DNA of 51,084 bases from Acidobacteriota bacterium. Lineage in GTDB: Bacteria > Acidobacteriota > Terriglobia > Bryobacterales > Bryobacteraceae. Below are positions 34,901-45,195 of this stretch, one piece after another; the first letter of the stretch is position 1; each line of letters begins with the position of its first letter. The notes under the pieces are model-generated. The model saw only the letters and a list, made by a program, of their open reading frames with translations. It ran no database searches and was not told where the DNA came from. The stretch spans positions 1 to 51,084 of the forward strand of contig QHXW01000202.1 in assembly GCA_003223115.1 (NCBI GenBank). The letters run 5' to 3'. Both the position numbers and the translations under genes were made by a program.

Positions 34901-37900
34901 GTGGATGCCAAGGGCGAAATTCTGGAATTGAAGAACACCATCAATACGATGGTGGATCAGCTCAGTTCCTTCGCCGCTGAAGTGACGCGTGTTGCTCGCG
35001 AGGTCGGAACCGAGGGCCGGCTAGGCGGTCAGGCCGATGTGCGCGGAGTCGCCGGCGTGTGGAAGGAACTGACTGAGAGTTACAACTCGATGGCCAGCAA
35101 CCTGACTAACCAGGTGCGTAACATTGCGGCTGTGACCACGGCTGTGGCGAATGGCGATCTGTCACGCAAAATCACGGTCGATGCCCGGGGTGAAATCCTG
35201 GAGCTGAAGAACACCATCAACACCATGGTGGACCAGCTCAACGGCTTCGCGTCGGAAGTGACGCGCGTTGCCCGTGAAGTAGGAACCGAAGGAAAGCTGG
35301 GCGGTCAGGCTCAAGTGCGCGGCGTAGCGGGCACGTGGAAGGATCTCACCGAGAGCGTGAACTCCATGGCCAGCAACCTGACCAATCAAGTGCGCAACAT
35401 CGCCGCCGTCACTACCGCCGTAGCCAACGGAGATCTCTCGCGCAAAATTACCGTGGATGTGCGGGGCGAAATCCTGGAGCTGAAGAACACCATCAACACC
35501 ATGGTGGACCAGCTCAACTCATTCGCGTCAGAAGTCACGCGCGTGGCGCGCGAAGTGGGCACGGAAGGAAAGCTGGGCGGCCAGGCCGATGTAAAAGGCG
35601 TGGCCGGTGTCTGGAAGGACCTGACCGACAACGCGAACTCCATGGCGGCCAACCTGACTACGCAGGTTCGCGGCATTGCAAAAGTTGTTACGGCGGTGGC
35701 CAACGGAGATCTCAAGCGCAAACTGATCCTTGAAACCAAGGGTGAGATCGCGGAACTGGCGGACACGATCAACGGTGTGATCGATACCTTGGCGACCTTC
35801 GCCGACCAGGTGACCACGGTGGCGCGCGAAGTAGGTATCGAAGGTAAGCTGGGCGGTCAGGCGCGAGTGCCTGGTGCGGCGGGAATCTGGCGCGACCTCA
35901 CGACGAATGTGAACCAACTCGCCGACAACCTCACCACGCAAGTACGCGCCATTGCGGACGTCGCAACGGCCGTCGCAAAAGGCGACCTCACGCGAACCAT
36001 TGCAGTAGAGGCGCCAGGAGAAGTCGGAGCCCTCAAAGACAACATCAACGAGATGATCCGCAACTTGAGCGAGACCACCCGTAAGAATACGGACCAGGAT
36101 TGGCTCAAAACCAATCTGGCTAAATTCACCAGCATGGTGCAGGGACAGCGAGACCTGCTGGCGGTGGCGAAGCTGGTGCTTTCTGAACTGGTGCCCTTAG
36201 TGGACGCGCAGCAAGGCATCTTCTATATCAGCGAGACGGTGGAAGAGCAACCCACGCTGAAGCTGTATGCCAGCTATGCCTACAAGCAGCGACGAACTCT
36301 CGCGAACCAGTTCAAGCTGGGCGAGGGACTGGTGGGCCAGTGCGCGCTCGAGAGACAGCGCATATTGGTCACCGACGTACCAGAAAATTATATCAGGATC
36401 TCGTCCGGACTGGGCGAAGCTGGACCATTCAGCATCGTGGTGCTGCCGGTGTTGTTCGAAGATGAAGTGAAAGCTGTTATCGAGTTGGCTTCGTTCCATC
36501 AGTTCAATGACATTCACCTCGCGTTCCTGGACCAGCTCACTCAGAGCTTTGGCATCGTGCTGAATACCATTGCAGCGACCATGCGCACGGAAGAGCTGTT
36601 GAAACAGTCACAGGCCTTGGCGGAAGAACTGCAGTCGCAACAATCCGAGCTGACCAAGACCAACAAGCGGCTCGAGCAGCAGGCCACAACACTACAGGCA
36701 TCTGAAGAGCTGCTGAAGAGTCAGCAAGAGCAGTTACAGACGACCAACGAGAAACTGGAGGAGAAGGCGCGTCTGCTGGCCGAGCAAAAAGCCGAAGTTG
36801 AACGCAAGAACTACGAGGTAGAGCAAGCCAAGCAGGCGCTCGAGGAAAAGGCGGAACAACTGGCTCTTACCTCCAAGTACAAATCGCAGTTCCTGGCTAA
36901 CATGTCTCATGAACTGCGCACGCCGTTGAACAACCTTTTGATTCTGGCGAAGATGCTGTCGGAGAATTCCGAAGGCAATCTCGATGGAAAGCAGATCAAG
37001 TTCGCCGAGACCATCTATTCATCGGGCACAGATCTGCTGGCCCTGATTACGGATATCCTGGATCTTTCCAAGATCGAGTCCGGGACGATGACGGTCGAGC
37101 CCAGCGAGGTGCGACTGATCGACCTGCAAGACTACGTCAATCGGACATTCCGGCATGTAGCGGACGGCAAGGGTCTGGAATTCAATGTGGAGCTGGATGC
37201 GAACGCGCCAGGAGTCATCTATACCGATTCCAAACGCTTGCAGCAGATCTTCAAGAACCTGCTTTCGAACGCGCTGAAGTTTACCGAACGGGGCGCCGTC
37301 ACGTTGCGGGTCTTCCAGGCACTGAAAGGTTGGACTCCGGACCATCCGGTTCTCAGCGGCTCACGGTCCGTGGTCGGGTTCTCCGTAGCCGATACCGGCA
37401 TTGGAATCGCTTCCGAAAAACAGAAGATCGTTTTCGAGGCGTTCCAGCAGGCCGACGGAACCACCAGCCGCAAGTACGGTGGAACGGGTTTGGGATTGTC
37501 CATCAGCCGTGAAATTGCGAACCTGCTCGGCGGCGAGATCCGGCTCAAGAGCACACACGGCGAAGGCTGCGAGTTCACACTTTATCTGCCCGATACCTAC
37601 ACGGCGCCTGCGCTCGCCAAAGCGGACGGGAGAGCGCCGGCGAAGGCGCCCGAAATGGATGTTCTGTTGTCAAGCGTGCGCGGCAGAGGAGTGACGGCCG
37701 CAAGTAGCGTTCCCGACGACAGGGAGCAAATCCAGCCAGGCGATCGTGTCCTGCTGATTGTGGAGGACGATCTGACGTTCGCCCACATCATGCTGGATCT
37801 CGCGCACCAACGCGGTTTTAAAGGCGTCATCGCGACACGCGGCGATGTTGCCATCCAACTGGCGCAGAAACTGAACCCTGACGCCATCACCTTGGACATC

Positions 37901-38956
37901 GGCTTGCCAGATACAGCGGGCTGGTTCGTGCTGGATCAGTTGAAACACGATACGGCGACCCGCCATATCCCGGTGCATATCCTGTCTATCTACGAAGGGC
38001 GTCGAAAGGGACTCGCGCTGGGCGCGATGTCCTACTTGAGAAAATCGGAGGGGGAAGATTTTCTGAATGACGCGTTCGCCCGCATTCAAGAGTCGGTCGA
38101 CCGGCGGATCAAGAATCTGCTGGTGGTGGAGGGCGACGACGAGCAGTGCAAGAGTATCGTTGACCTGATCGGTAACGGTGACGTCCATACCACCACCGCG
38201 GCCAGCGCCAAGCAGGCCCTCTCCCTGGCTCAAAAGGAGCGGTTTGACTGCGTGGTGATGGACTCCTCACTGCCGGATATGTCGGTTCCGGAGTTGATCG
38301 AAACCCTGCAAAAGCGAGCGCTGCAACCTGAGATTCCGATCATCCTCTACGGCAGTAAAGAGCTTTCGAGAGAGGAGGAGATGGCGCTGCAGCGAATTTC
38401 CGACCGGATCGTTCTGCGCCGCGCGCAATCCTACGAGCAGCTCCTGGATGAGGCCAATCTGTTCCTCCATCGTGTGGAAGCTAATCTCCCGGAGAGCAAA
38501 CGGAAGTTGCTTGCCAAGGCCCGTGAGACAGATCCCGTGCTCGCCGGCAGAAAGGTGCTGGTTGTAGATGACGATGTGCGCAACATCTTCGCGCTCACCA
38601 GCGCGCTCGAGCGGCACAAAATTATCGTCGTTCATGCGGAAAGCGGCCAAGCCGGCATCGATCTTCTACACAGGACGCAGGACGTCGACATTGTTCTGAT
38701 GGATGTGATGATGCCCGACATGGACGGCTATCAGACCATGCGCGCAATTCGTTCGATCGACCATTTCCGGACGCTGCCGGTTATCGCGCTGACCGCCAAG
38801 GCTATGAAGGGCGACCGCGAAAAGTGCCTGGAGGCGGGTGCCTCGGATTACATTCCGAAACCTGTGGACTTAGACCATCTGCTCTCCATGCTTCGCGTTT
38901 GGATGCCCGGTGCGACGCAGTTGGCACAGCCCGGGGTGGCTGGAATGAACGTCTAG
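31943..38956 (+). CDS. Giant poly-HAMP hybrid sensor histidine kinase, frame broken twice in the repeats
   Basis: The start ATG follows GAAGGAG. The gene encodes an N-terminal region, about 14 HAMP repeats of 92 residues, a GAF domain (about 36150-36590), a coiled coil, HisKA with [12 protein letters not shown] (about 36900), HATPase ([20 protein letters not shown], 37447-37506), and three receiver domains (about 37748-38050, 38110-38470, 38557-38910). The last has a full phospho-site [10 protein letters not shown]; the second is degenerate. No membrane segment is seen, so it is probably cytosolic, like group III poly-HAMP kinases. Compared with neighbouring repeats, about 82 bases are missing near 32570, 81 (in frame) near 33490 and 29 near 34051. 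The first and third shift the frame and cancel, so 32578-34089 lies out of frame. This is either real damage or repeat misassembly. Confidence 0.8.
32375..36060 (+). repeat. 276-bp tandem repeat array coding for HAMP units
   Basis: About 14 head-to-tail units of 276 bases (92 codons), each with [59 protein letters not shown] and [10 protein letters not shown]. The middle units are nearly identical at DNA level, while the last (from about 35776) and the first are diverged, which suggests expansion by unequal recombination. Three internal deletions are visible. Confidence 0.9.
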
Positions 38957-38985
38957 AGAGCGTACCGGCCCCGGCCGGTACTTAC

Positions 38986-40236
38986 ATGGAGGCTGAAATC
39001 TTAAAAACCGACGAACCGTTAGTCATCACTCGGACCCCGCAGAGGGTCAAGATCCTGCTGGTGGATGATCAGCCGGAAAACCTCCTTTCAGCGGAGGCGG
39101 TGCTCGATTCACTGGGACAGGAGATCGTGCGCGCGAACTCCGGTCGAGAGGCTCTCCGGCATCTGCTGACGGATGATTTCGCGGTCATTCTCCTGGATGT
39201 GATGATGCCTGAGATGGACGGATTCGAGACCGCCGCGCTGATCCGGCAGCGGGAGCGCTCGCGCGCCACGCCCATCATCTTCCTGACGGCGCTGGGACGC
39301 AGCGAAGAGCACGTCTTCCGTGGATATGACGTGGGCGCGGTCGATTACCTGACCAAACCCATCGTGCCGGAAATTCTGCGCTCGAAAGTGGCTGTCTTCG
39401 TCGAGCTTGCCAGAAAGAGCGCTTTGATCGAGGCGCATGCTGATCTGCTGCAAAAGAAAAATGTCGAACTGGAGCAGGTGATCTCGCAACTCCGCCGGGC
39501 TGAAGATGAAATTACGCTGCTCAACCGGCACCTGCAAAGCCGTGTGGAAGAGTTGATCGCCGTGAACCGGGAACTGGATTCGTTCAGTTACACGGTGTCG
39601 CACGATTTACGGGCGCCGTTGATCCGTATTGAAGGTTTCAGCCGCGCTCTTCTGGAGAATTATGGCGATAAGGTCGACGAGCATGGCAAGATTTACCTGG
39701 AGCGCGTCCGTTCGGCATCACAGCGTATGTGCCAGCTTGTCGACGACCTGCTGAATTTTTCGCGCGTGGGCCGCATGGACATGCATCCCGAGCGAGTGGA
39801 TTTTTGTGAAATCGCCCGCAGCGTGGCTACAGAAATTCAGACTCGAGACCCCGAGCGGCAAGCCGCGTTTGTAATCCCCGACCACGTGATGGCTACCGGT
39901 GACGGGGCGCTTCTGAGAATTGTTCTGGTGAATCTTCTCGAGAACGCGTGGAAGTTCACCCGGCGGCGGGAGGATGCCGGCATCTTGTTCGGCATCACCC
40001 AACATGACGGCGAATTGACGTACTTCGTCAAGGACAATGGCGCGGGTTTTGATCCCGCCCTGGCGCACAAGCTGTTTCGGCCTTTCGAGCGCCTCCATTC
40101 GGCGAGCGAATTTGAAGGCACTGGTATCGGGCTTGCCACCGTGGAACGCATCATCAAACGTCACGGCGGCCGCATCTGGGCGGAGGGAAGTGTGAACAAT
40201 GGTGCTACGTTCTACTTCACACTAGGGGGCGGTTAA
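38986..40236 (+). CDS. Response-regulator/histidine-kinase hybrid (REC-HisKA-HATPase)
   Basis: A 416-residue cytosolic protein. An N-terminal receiver (KILLVDDQPENLL, phospho-site ILLDVMMPEMDG, LTALGRSEEHVFRG) is joined by a coiled coil to a phytochrome-type HisKA domain with SYTVSHDLRAPLIRIEGF (His about residue 205) and a HATPase (ENAWKFTRRRE, VKDNGAGFDPALAHKLFRPF, GTGIGLATVERII). ATG 38986 is used because the upstream extension lies in the poly-HAMP gene. It is 29 bases downstream of that gene and 3 bases before the next kinase, so it is the middle of a signalling operon. It probably receives phosphate from the hybrid kinase or passes it on. Confidence 0.9.
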   Translation: MEAEILKTDEPLVITRTPQRVKILLVDDQPENLLSAEAVLDSLGQEIVRANSGREALRHLLTDDFAVILLDVMMPEMDGFETAALIRQRERSRATPIIFLTALGRSEEHVFRGYDVGAVDYLTKPIVPEILRSKVAVFVELARKSALIEAHADLLQKKNVELEQVISQLRRAEDEITLLNRHLQSRVEELIAVNRELDSFSYTVSHDLRAPLIRIEGFSRALLENYGDKVDEHGKIYLERVRSASQRMCQLVDDLLNFSRVGRMDMHPERVDFCEIARSVATEIQTRDPERQAAFVIPDHVMATGDGALLRIVLVNLLENAWKFTRRREDAGILFGITQHDGELTYFVKDNGAGFDPALAHKLFRPFERLHSASEFEGTGIGLATVERIIKRHGGRIWAEGSVNNGATFYFTLGGG

Positions 40237-40239
40237 ACC

Positions 40240-41847
40240 ATGGACGGTACAGCGCTGAAACCGGTGCCCACGGGGGACCCATTGAACGTATTAATTATTG
40301 AAGATTCCGAAGACGATACGGACCTTCTGCTGCTCGAGCTGAAACGGGGTGGCTTCGAGCCGAGTTATCGGCGCGTCGAGACCGGGGCCGGCCTTGTCGA
40401 CGCCCTAGAATACCAGAAGTGGGATGTGGTGCTGTCGGACTATTCGATGCCGCGCTTCACGGTAGGTGAAGCTCTGACTATCCTCCATCAACGCAAGCTT
40501 GATATTCCGTTCCTGGTGGTGTCCGCCACGATTGTGGACGAACAGGCCGTTGCCGCTATGAAAGCCGGCGCACACGATTTCGTCATGAAAGACCGGCTGG
40601 CGCGGCTGGCTCCTGCGATCCGGCGCGAAATCAAAGAATGCGAGGTTCGGCGCGAACGCCGCAGTCTGGAGGAGCAGATCCGCCAATCTCAAAGGCTGGA
40701 AAGTCTCGGCTTGCTCGCCGGGGGCGTGGCGCACGATTTCAATAACCTCCTCACCGGCATCCTGGGTAATGCCAGCCTGGCGCTGGATGTGCTCGATCCG
40801 CCGGAACCCGCGCGTTCCATGCTGGAAAATATCATTCATGCCGGTGAAAGGGCCGCGGACCTGACCAGGCAGCTTCTGGCCTACGCTGGCAAGGGGCGTT
40901 TTTTCATTCGCCCGGTGAATGTCTCCTCATTGGTGCGCGATATCAGCGACTTGATGCGCACTTCGGTACCCAGGAAAGTGGATTTCGAACTCACGCTGGA
41001 AGATGACCTGCCGCCCGTGGAGGCCGATTCTACGCAAGTCCAGCAGCTTGTGATGAATCTGGTTCTGAACGCAGGTGAGGCGATCGGGGAGCAGTCTGGC
41101 ACCGTGGAAATCAATACGCGCCTCGAAGAGATCCAAACCAATGGAGGACGCAAACCGGACGTACCGGCGGAGATGAAGCCCGGGCGCTATGTGTGCATCG
41201 AGGTACGCGATAGCGGCTGTGGAATGGATGACGCGACGCGATCGCAAATCTTCGATCCGTTCTTCAGTACAAAGTTCACCGGCCGCGGTTTGGGCCTGGC
41301 CGCAGCCTTGGGCATCGTCAAAAGTCACAACGGGCACATCACGGTCGAGAGTGCCACCGGCAGAGGCAGCAAGTTCCGGGTTTACTTACCTGTTACTCAG
41401 AGTGGAGCTATCACCCATCAGGACCTGGACCATGGGACCTCACCAAGGAATTTGACGGGCACGGGCACCATTCTTATCATCGATGACGAGGAGGTGGTGC
41501 GCACTACCGCCCGGTCCGCACTCGAGCGTTATGGTTACAAAGTACACGAGACCAAAAATGGCGCGGACGGGGTGGAACTGTTCGGCAAGTTGCAAAACGA
41601 GATTTCACTGGTGCTCCTGGATCTCACCATGCCGGGGATGAGCGGCGAGGAAACCTATGAACACCTCAAGAAGATCCGAGCGGACGTCCCCGTGGTGGTC
41701 AGCAGCGGTTATGACGAGATGGAAGCCAGTCGACGCTTTGCCGGAAAAGGCGTCAGTGGATTCTTAAAAAAACCATACACGGCCGAACTTTTGGCCGAGC
41801 GCATTAGGGACTGTTTCGGAAAAGCCGAGCACCGTATGAGGGCGTAA
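40240..41847 (+). CDS. Hybrid histidine kinase (REC-HisKA-HATPase-REC)
   Basis: A 535-residue cytosolic protein. A receiver at about 17-130 (VLIIEDSEDDTDLL, VVLSDYSMPRFT) is followed by an NtrB-type HisKA with LLAGGVAHDFNNLLTGILGN (about residues 157-176), a HATPase ending GRGLGLAAALGIVKSHNGHI, and a C-terminal receiver (ILIIDDEEVVRTTARSAL, VLLDLTMPGMSG). It starts three bases after the stop of the preceding gene. With the two upstream kinases it gives six receiver and three kinase cores in one operon but no DNA-binding output domain, so the final target is elsewhere or is not transcription. Confidence 0.9.
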   Translation: MDGTALKPVPTGDPLNVLIIEDSEDDTDLLLLELKRGGFEPSYRRVETGAGLVDALEYQKWDVVLSDYSMPRFTVGEALTILHQRKLDIPFLVVSATIVDEQAVAAMKAGAHDFVMKDRLARLAPAIRREIKECEVRRERRSLEEQIRQSQRLESLGLLAGGVAHDFNNLLTGILGNASLALDVLDPPEPARSMLENIIHAGERAADLTRQLLAYAGKGRFFIRPVNVSSLVRDISDLMRTSVPRKVDFELTLEDDLPPVEADSTQVQQLVMNLVLNAGEAIGEQSGTVEINTRLEEIQTNGGRKPDVPAEMKPGRYVCIEVRDSGCGMDDATRSQIFDPFFSTKFTGRGLGLAAALGIVKSHNGHITVESATGRGSKFRVYLPVTQSGAITHQDLDHGTSPRNLTGTGTILIIDDEEVVRTTARSALERYGYKVHETKNGADGVELFGKLQNEISLVLLDLTMPGMSGEETYEHLKKIRADVPVVVSSGYDEMEASRRFAGKGVSGFLKKPYTAELLAERIRDCFGKAEHRMRA

Positions 41848-41914
41848 CGCAGCAGGAAACGTAATTCACTTCACAGGCTACGTGGACCCGCCGCCGTGTG
41901 CCACAATACGGCAC

Positions 41915-43234
41915 ATGCCCGACGCCGGACCCGTGCTCGATCATGCCGCGGGAGTCCGTCCCACGCACGTCCGTCACGTGGTGCTCGGATTGACCGTTGC
42001 AGCCTACATGATCACGTACATGGACCGCGTCAACATCGCCTCCGCGGTGCCGGTCATCCAGAAAGAATTCGGTTTTTCGCTAGTCACCATCGCATGGATC
42101 CTCAGCGCGTTCCGCTGGGGCTATGCGATTTTTCAAATTCCAGGCGGATGGCTGGGTGACCGCATTGGTCCGCGGCGAGCGCTGGCGCTGATTGTGACCT
42201 GGTGGTCCATATTCACTTCGGCCACTGCGCTGGCGTGGAGCGCGGCGTCCATGGTGACCTTCCGGTTCCTGTTCGGCTTGGGCGAGGCCGGCGCATTTCC
42301 AATCGCCACGCGATCGCTTTCCCGCTGGATGCTTCCCACCGAGCGCGGCTTCGCACAGGGCATCACGCACGCTGGTTCCCGGCTGGGAGCCGCCATCACA
42401 CCCACTTTGGTCGTTCTCATGATGCTGGCTTATGGATGGCGCGTGCCGTTTTTTGTGTTCGGATGCTTGGGGCTCGCATGGGCCGCGGTCTGGTACTGGT
42501 ATTATCGCGACACACCTGCTGAACACGCCGCCGTGAACAATGCCGAGTGCAGGTTGATTCTTTCATCTACCGGCGTAGCGCCGAGCGCCACGACTCGCTC
42601 CGTGCCGTGGGGTCGCATTTTGCGAAGCTCCACACTTTGGACGCTATCACTGATGTACTTCTGCTATGCCTACTCGATTTCGGTTTACCTGGATTGGTTC
42701 CCGAAGTACCTGAACACTTACCGCGAGCTCGATCTGAAACAGATGGGATTTTACGCCAGCCTGCCATTGCTGGCGGGCACGGCCGGCGACATGGTTGGCG
42801 GCTGGCTCTCGGACCGCTGGGCGCAGCGCTCGGGCGATATCAAAACAGCGCGGCGCAGCGTAGCTGTAGCAGGATTTCTGATCGCGGCCCTTTCGATTGT
42901 GCCGGCCACACTGGCGTCCAGCGCCGTGGGATGTGTGTGGTACACGTGTCTGGCTGTCTTCGGTTTAGAGAGCACGGTAGGCGTGTCCTGGGCGATTCCC
43001 CTAGACATCGGCGGTGACTATGCCGGCTCCGTCTCCGCGGTCATGAACACGTGCGGTAATATAGGAGGCGCGATCTCTCCGGCGCTGCTGGCTTACCTGG
43101 TGCAATGGTATGGATGGAACGTTCCTTTCCTGGTAAGCGCATCGCTGTGCGTCGCTGCCGCGGCGCTGTTTTTCAGGATCGATGCCACAAAGCGGATCTT
43201 TACGGAACACGGCGCCAATGAGTTGAAACCATGA
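41915..43234 (+). CDS. MFS transporter, anion:cation symporter-like
   Basis: A 439-residue membrane carrier with about 12 helices. It begins MPDAGPVLDH, and the first helix leads into YMITYMDRVNIASAVPVIQK, characteristic of the ACS family that carries organic anions such as sugar acids, tartrate or glucarate. The loop 2-3 signature appears as GGWLGDRIGPRRALAL. ATG 41915 is chosen over an in-frame upstream start at 41882. Its stop overlaps the next start as ATGA (43231-43234). Substrate is not determinable, but a carboxylate fits the enolase-superfamily enzyme nearby. Confidence 0.85.
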   Translation: MPDAGPVLDHAAGVRPTHVRHVVLGLTVAAYMITYMDRVNIASAVPVIQKEFGFSLVTIAWILSAFRWGYAIFQIPGGWLGDRIGPRRALALIVTWWSIFTSATALAWSAASMVTFRFLFGLGEAGAFPIATRSLSRWMLPTERGFAQGITHAGSRLGAAITPTLVVLMMLAYGWRVPFFVFGCLGLAWAAVWYWYYRDTPAEHAAVNNAECRLILSSTGVAPSATTRSVPWGRILRSSTLWTLSLMYFCYAYSISVYLDWFPKYLNTYRELDLKQMGFYASLPLLAGTAGDMVGGWLSDRWAQRSGDIKTARRSVAVAGFLIAALSIVPATLASSAVGCVWYTCLAVFGLESTVGVSWAIPLDIGGDYAGSVSAVMNTCGNIGGAISPALLAYLVQWYGWNVPFLVSASLCVAAAALFFRIDATKRIFTEHGANELKP

Positions 43235-44076
43235 AAATCAATGCTCATCAGTGCGTGGCTTGCGGTAACTGCACATACGTGTGCCCCATGGGTGCGATTT
43301 ACATCGACCCGGTGATCAAGCGCGCCACCATCGACAGCAACGAATGCGTGGAATGTTATGCCTGCTTCAACGGCATGAGCCAGGAGCATCTCAACCCCAC
43401 GCTGGTGCGCACGCTACGCAAGACCTTCCAGTTTTTTCGGCTGCGTTTCGACCCCGAACCGGATGTTTGCCCCACTGCGGCGTTCGAACCGGATGAACTG
43501 AGCTGGCCGCGCGTGGTCCGCCGCGCCTTCTCTGATCCGCGCGTGCCGCATGAATCCACCGGCGTGCAGGGACGCGGCACCGAAGAAGTGAAGACCAACG
43601 ATGTGAGCGGGCGCGTACAGTTGGGTGAGGTGGGGTTCACCATCGAGTTCGGCCGGCCCGGCGTCGGCGTCTGGTTTCATGAGATCCAGAAGATGACTGG
43701 GGCGCTGGCCAAAGCGGGAGTCGCCTTCGAGAAGAAGAATCCAATTACCTCGCTGATGAGTGATGTTCCGGCAGGCCAGTTGCGCGAGGACATTCTGCAG
43801 GAAAAGATTCTTTCCGCCATCGTCGAAATCAAAGTACCGGTCGCGCGCACCGAAGAGATCATTCGCCTGGTGCGCGAAGTGGAACAGCAGATCGATACCG
43901 TGGTAGCGCTCGGCGTGGGCACGCGCTGCGATGAAAATGGCGAGGAAGATGTGGTCGCGCCCATCCTCGAACGCCTGGGATACCGGTTGGAGCGGGCAAA
44001 GACCAATATTGGGCTGGGCAGAATTACCAATCCGGTGGAAGTAAAAAAAGGAGAGCCGGCAAGCGCCATCAAGTAG
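43231..44076 (+). CDS. 4Fe-4S ferredoxin-domain protein with unknown C-terminal domain
   Basis: A 281-residue protein. The N-terminus carries CVACGNCTYVCP, a classical 4Fe-4S motif, then CVECYAC, whose fourth ligand is probably the Cys of DVCPTAAFEPD after an insertion of about 45 residues. This resembles a split two-cluster ferredoxin. The remaining 190 residues (for example VGFTIEFGRPGVGVWFHEI and VPAGQLREDILQEKILSAIV) belong to no family that I recognise. It overlaps the MFS gene start-to-stop and is followed after two bases by the next unknown gene, so the three form an operon. An electron-transfer role for its neighbour is inferred. Confidence 0.75.
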   Translation: MKINAHQCVACGNCTYVCPMGAIYIDPVIKRATIDSNECVECYACFNGMSQEHLNPTLVRTLRKTFQFFRLRFDPEPDVCPTAAFEPDELSWPRVVRRAFSDPRVPHESTGVQGRGTEEVKTNDVSGRVQLGEVGFTIEFGRPGVGVWFHEIQKMTGALAKAGVAFEKKNPITSLMSDVPAGQLREDILQEKILSAIVEIKVPVARTEEIIRLVREVEQQIDTVVALGVGTRCDENGEEDVVAPILERLGYRLERAKTNIGLGRITNPVEVKKGEPASAIK

Positions 44077-44078
44077 CC

Positions 44079-44756
44079 ATGACCAATACGCTGCATCGTT
44101 TCGGCAACGCGGAAAGCTTTTACGATGATTACGTGGTTTTCGCCATTCCGAGCCGCGGTAAGAACGATAAAGGTTCCGTGCCGAAACTGAAAAAGTTTCT
44201 CCAGATGGCCCTGCCGTTCAATCCCGTGAACCTGGGCGACGCGATTCACGGTGGTGCACTGCGGCCCTGCCGAAACATGAATCCCACCGCACATTGGAAC
44301 CGCGATATCAAACCCGCTTTCCGCGAAGTGATCGAAGGTGTTGACGCGCCCACCACTGTTGCCGCCGTATTCGACAATCGCTTGGCCGCCGAGGATTTCG
44401 TCAAGACTGTGAAAGAAGCCGACCTGGGCCTGTGCGTGAACATTTCGACTTCGGTGGATGGCGCTGAACAGTGCTGTTTCGCGGCAGACATTCCGCGCCA
44501 TAGCGTGGGTTACTCATTGGGTTTCGAAGGTAAGACCGAGAAGCTGCCGAATTCGCAGGTGCTGATGCTCACCACCATGTGCGGCCACGGCATGATCAGT
44601 TCCAGCCTCGCCAAGAAAATGATCGACTGGGTGAAAGAGGGCCGGCGCACACCCGAGCAGGCCGTCACCTACATGGCCCGCTTCTGTTCCTGCGGCGTTT
44701 ACAATCCTTCTCGCGCCAAGCGTGTTCTGGAAGACGCCCGAACCAAGATGAAGTAG
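44079..44756 (+). CDS. Unknown protein, Cys-rich C-terminus; 3' end duplicated downstream
   Basis: A 225-residue protein without signal peptide or membrane segment. Visible features are FGNAESFYDDYVVFAIPSRG, GGALRPCRNMNPTAHWNRD, GLCVNISTSVDGAEQCC, MCGHGMISSSLAKKMIDWVK and the tail ARFCSCGVYNPSRAKRVLED. The Cys positions (CC, C, C-S-C) suggest a metal or Fe-S site. I do not recognise the family. It starts two bases after the Fe-S protein and is probably its functional partner. Its last 120 bases recur at 45921-46040. Confidence 0.75.
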   Translation: MTNTLHRFGNAESFYDDYVVFAIPSRGKNDKGSVPKLKKFLQMALPFNPVNLGDAIHGGALRPCRNMNPTAHWNRDIKPAFREVIEGVDAPTTVAAVFDNRLAAEDFVKTVKEADLGLCVNISTSVDGAEQCCFAADIPRHSVGYSLGFEGKTEKLPNSQVLMLTTMCGHGMISSSLAKKMIDWVKEGRRTPEQAVTYMARFCSCGVYNPSRAKRVLEDARTKMK

Positions 44757-45195
44757 CCGCAGAACGCCTTCGCGTCAACCAGCCCCGGTTTCATACCGCC
44801 TCTGATCGCGGAGCGGCGGCCGTAGCTCCTAAACGTTCCCGCGTATGGTCCGGAAACTGGATCTGGTTGAAATAGCGTTACCGCAATCCTCAAGTCTCGT
44901 AGTCTCGTCGGTCGGCTGTTCAGCTTTCAATCCGAGGATTTCCCGAAGTTTCCGCTCCGGCTTCAGATCCGCGATCACCTTCGGGTAAGACGGGTTGCCG
45001 TCGTAGGACCGTTAACCATCGACAACGAAAAGTCAATTACTGACGAGAACATGCGAAAACGCTTTGAGCCCTCTATTCTGATGGTGGGCCATTGAATTGG
45101 GGCAGCCAGTGGCTGTGGGGAAGATTCTGACATCGGAACTGTCTTCGACTCCCCTCGCTGTAATCCGGCCGGACTGAACAGAGAAGGTCCTTATC
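44757..45195. other. Gap without recognised gene before the lipoprotein
   Basis: These 439 bases hold no gene that I can support. A short gtctcgt reiteration occurs near 44896-44910. The right half becomes AT-richer and leads into the lipoprotein's ribosome-binding site (GAAGG near 45183). Confidence 0.5.

Noticed and set aside
32375-36060. Regularly spaced repeats that could suggest a CRISPR array or satellite DNA
   Set aside because: The 276-bp period is an exact multiple of three and each unit codes for a HAMP-type segment; there are no short palindromic repeats with unique spacers.
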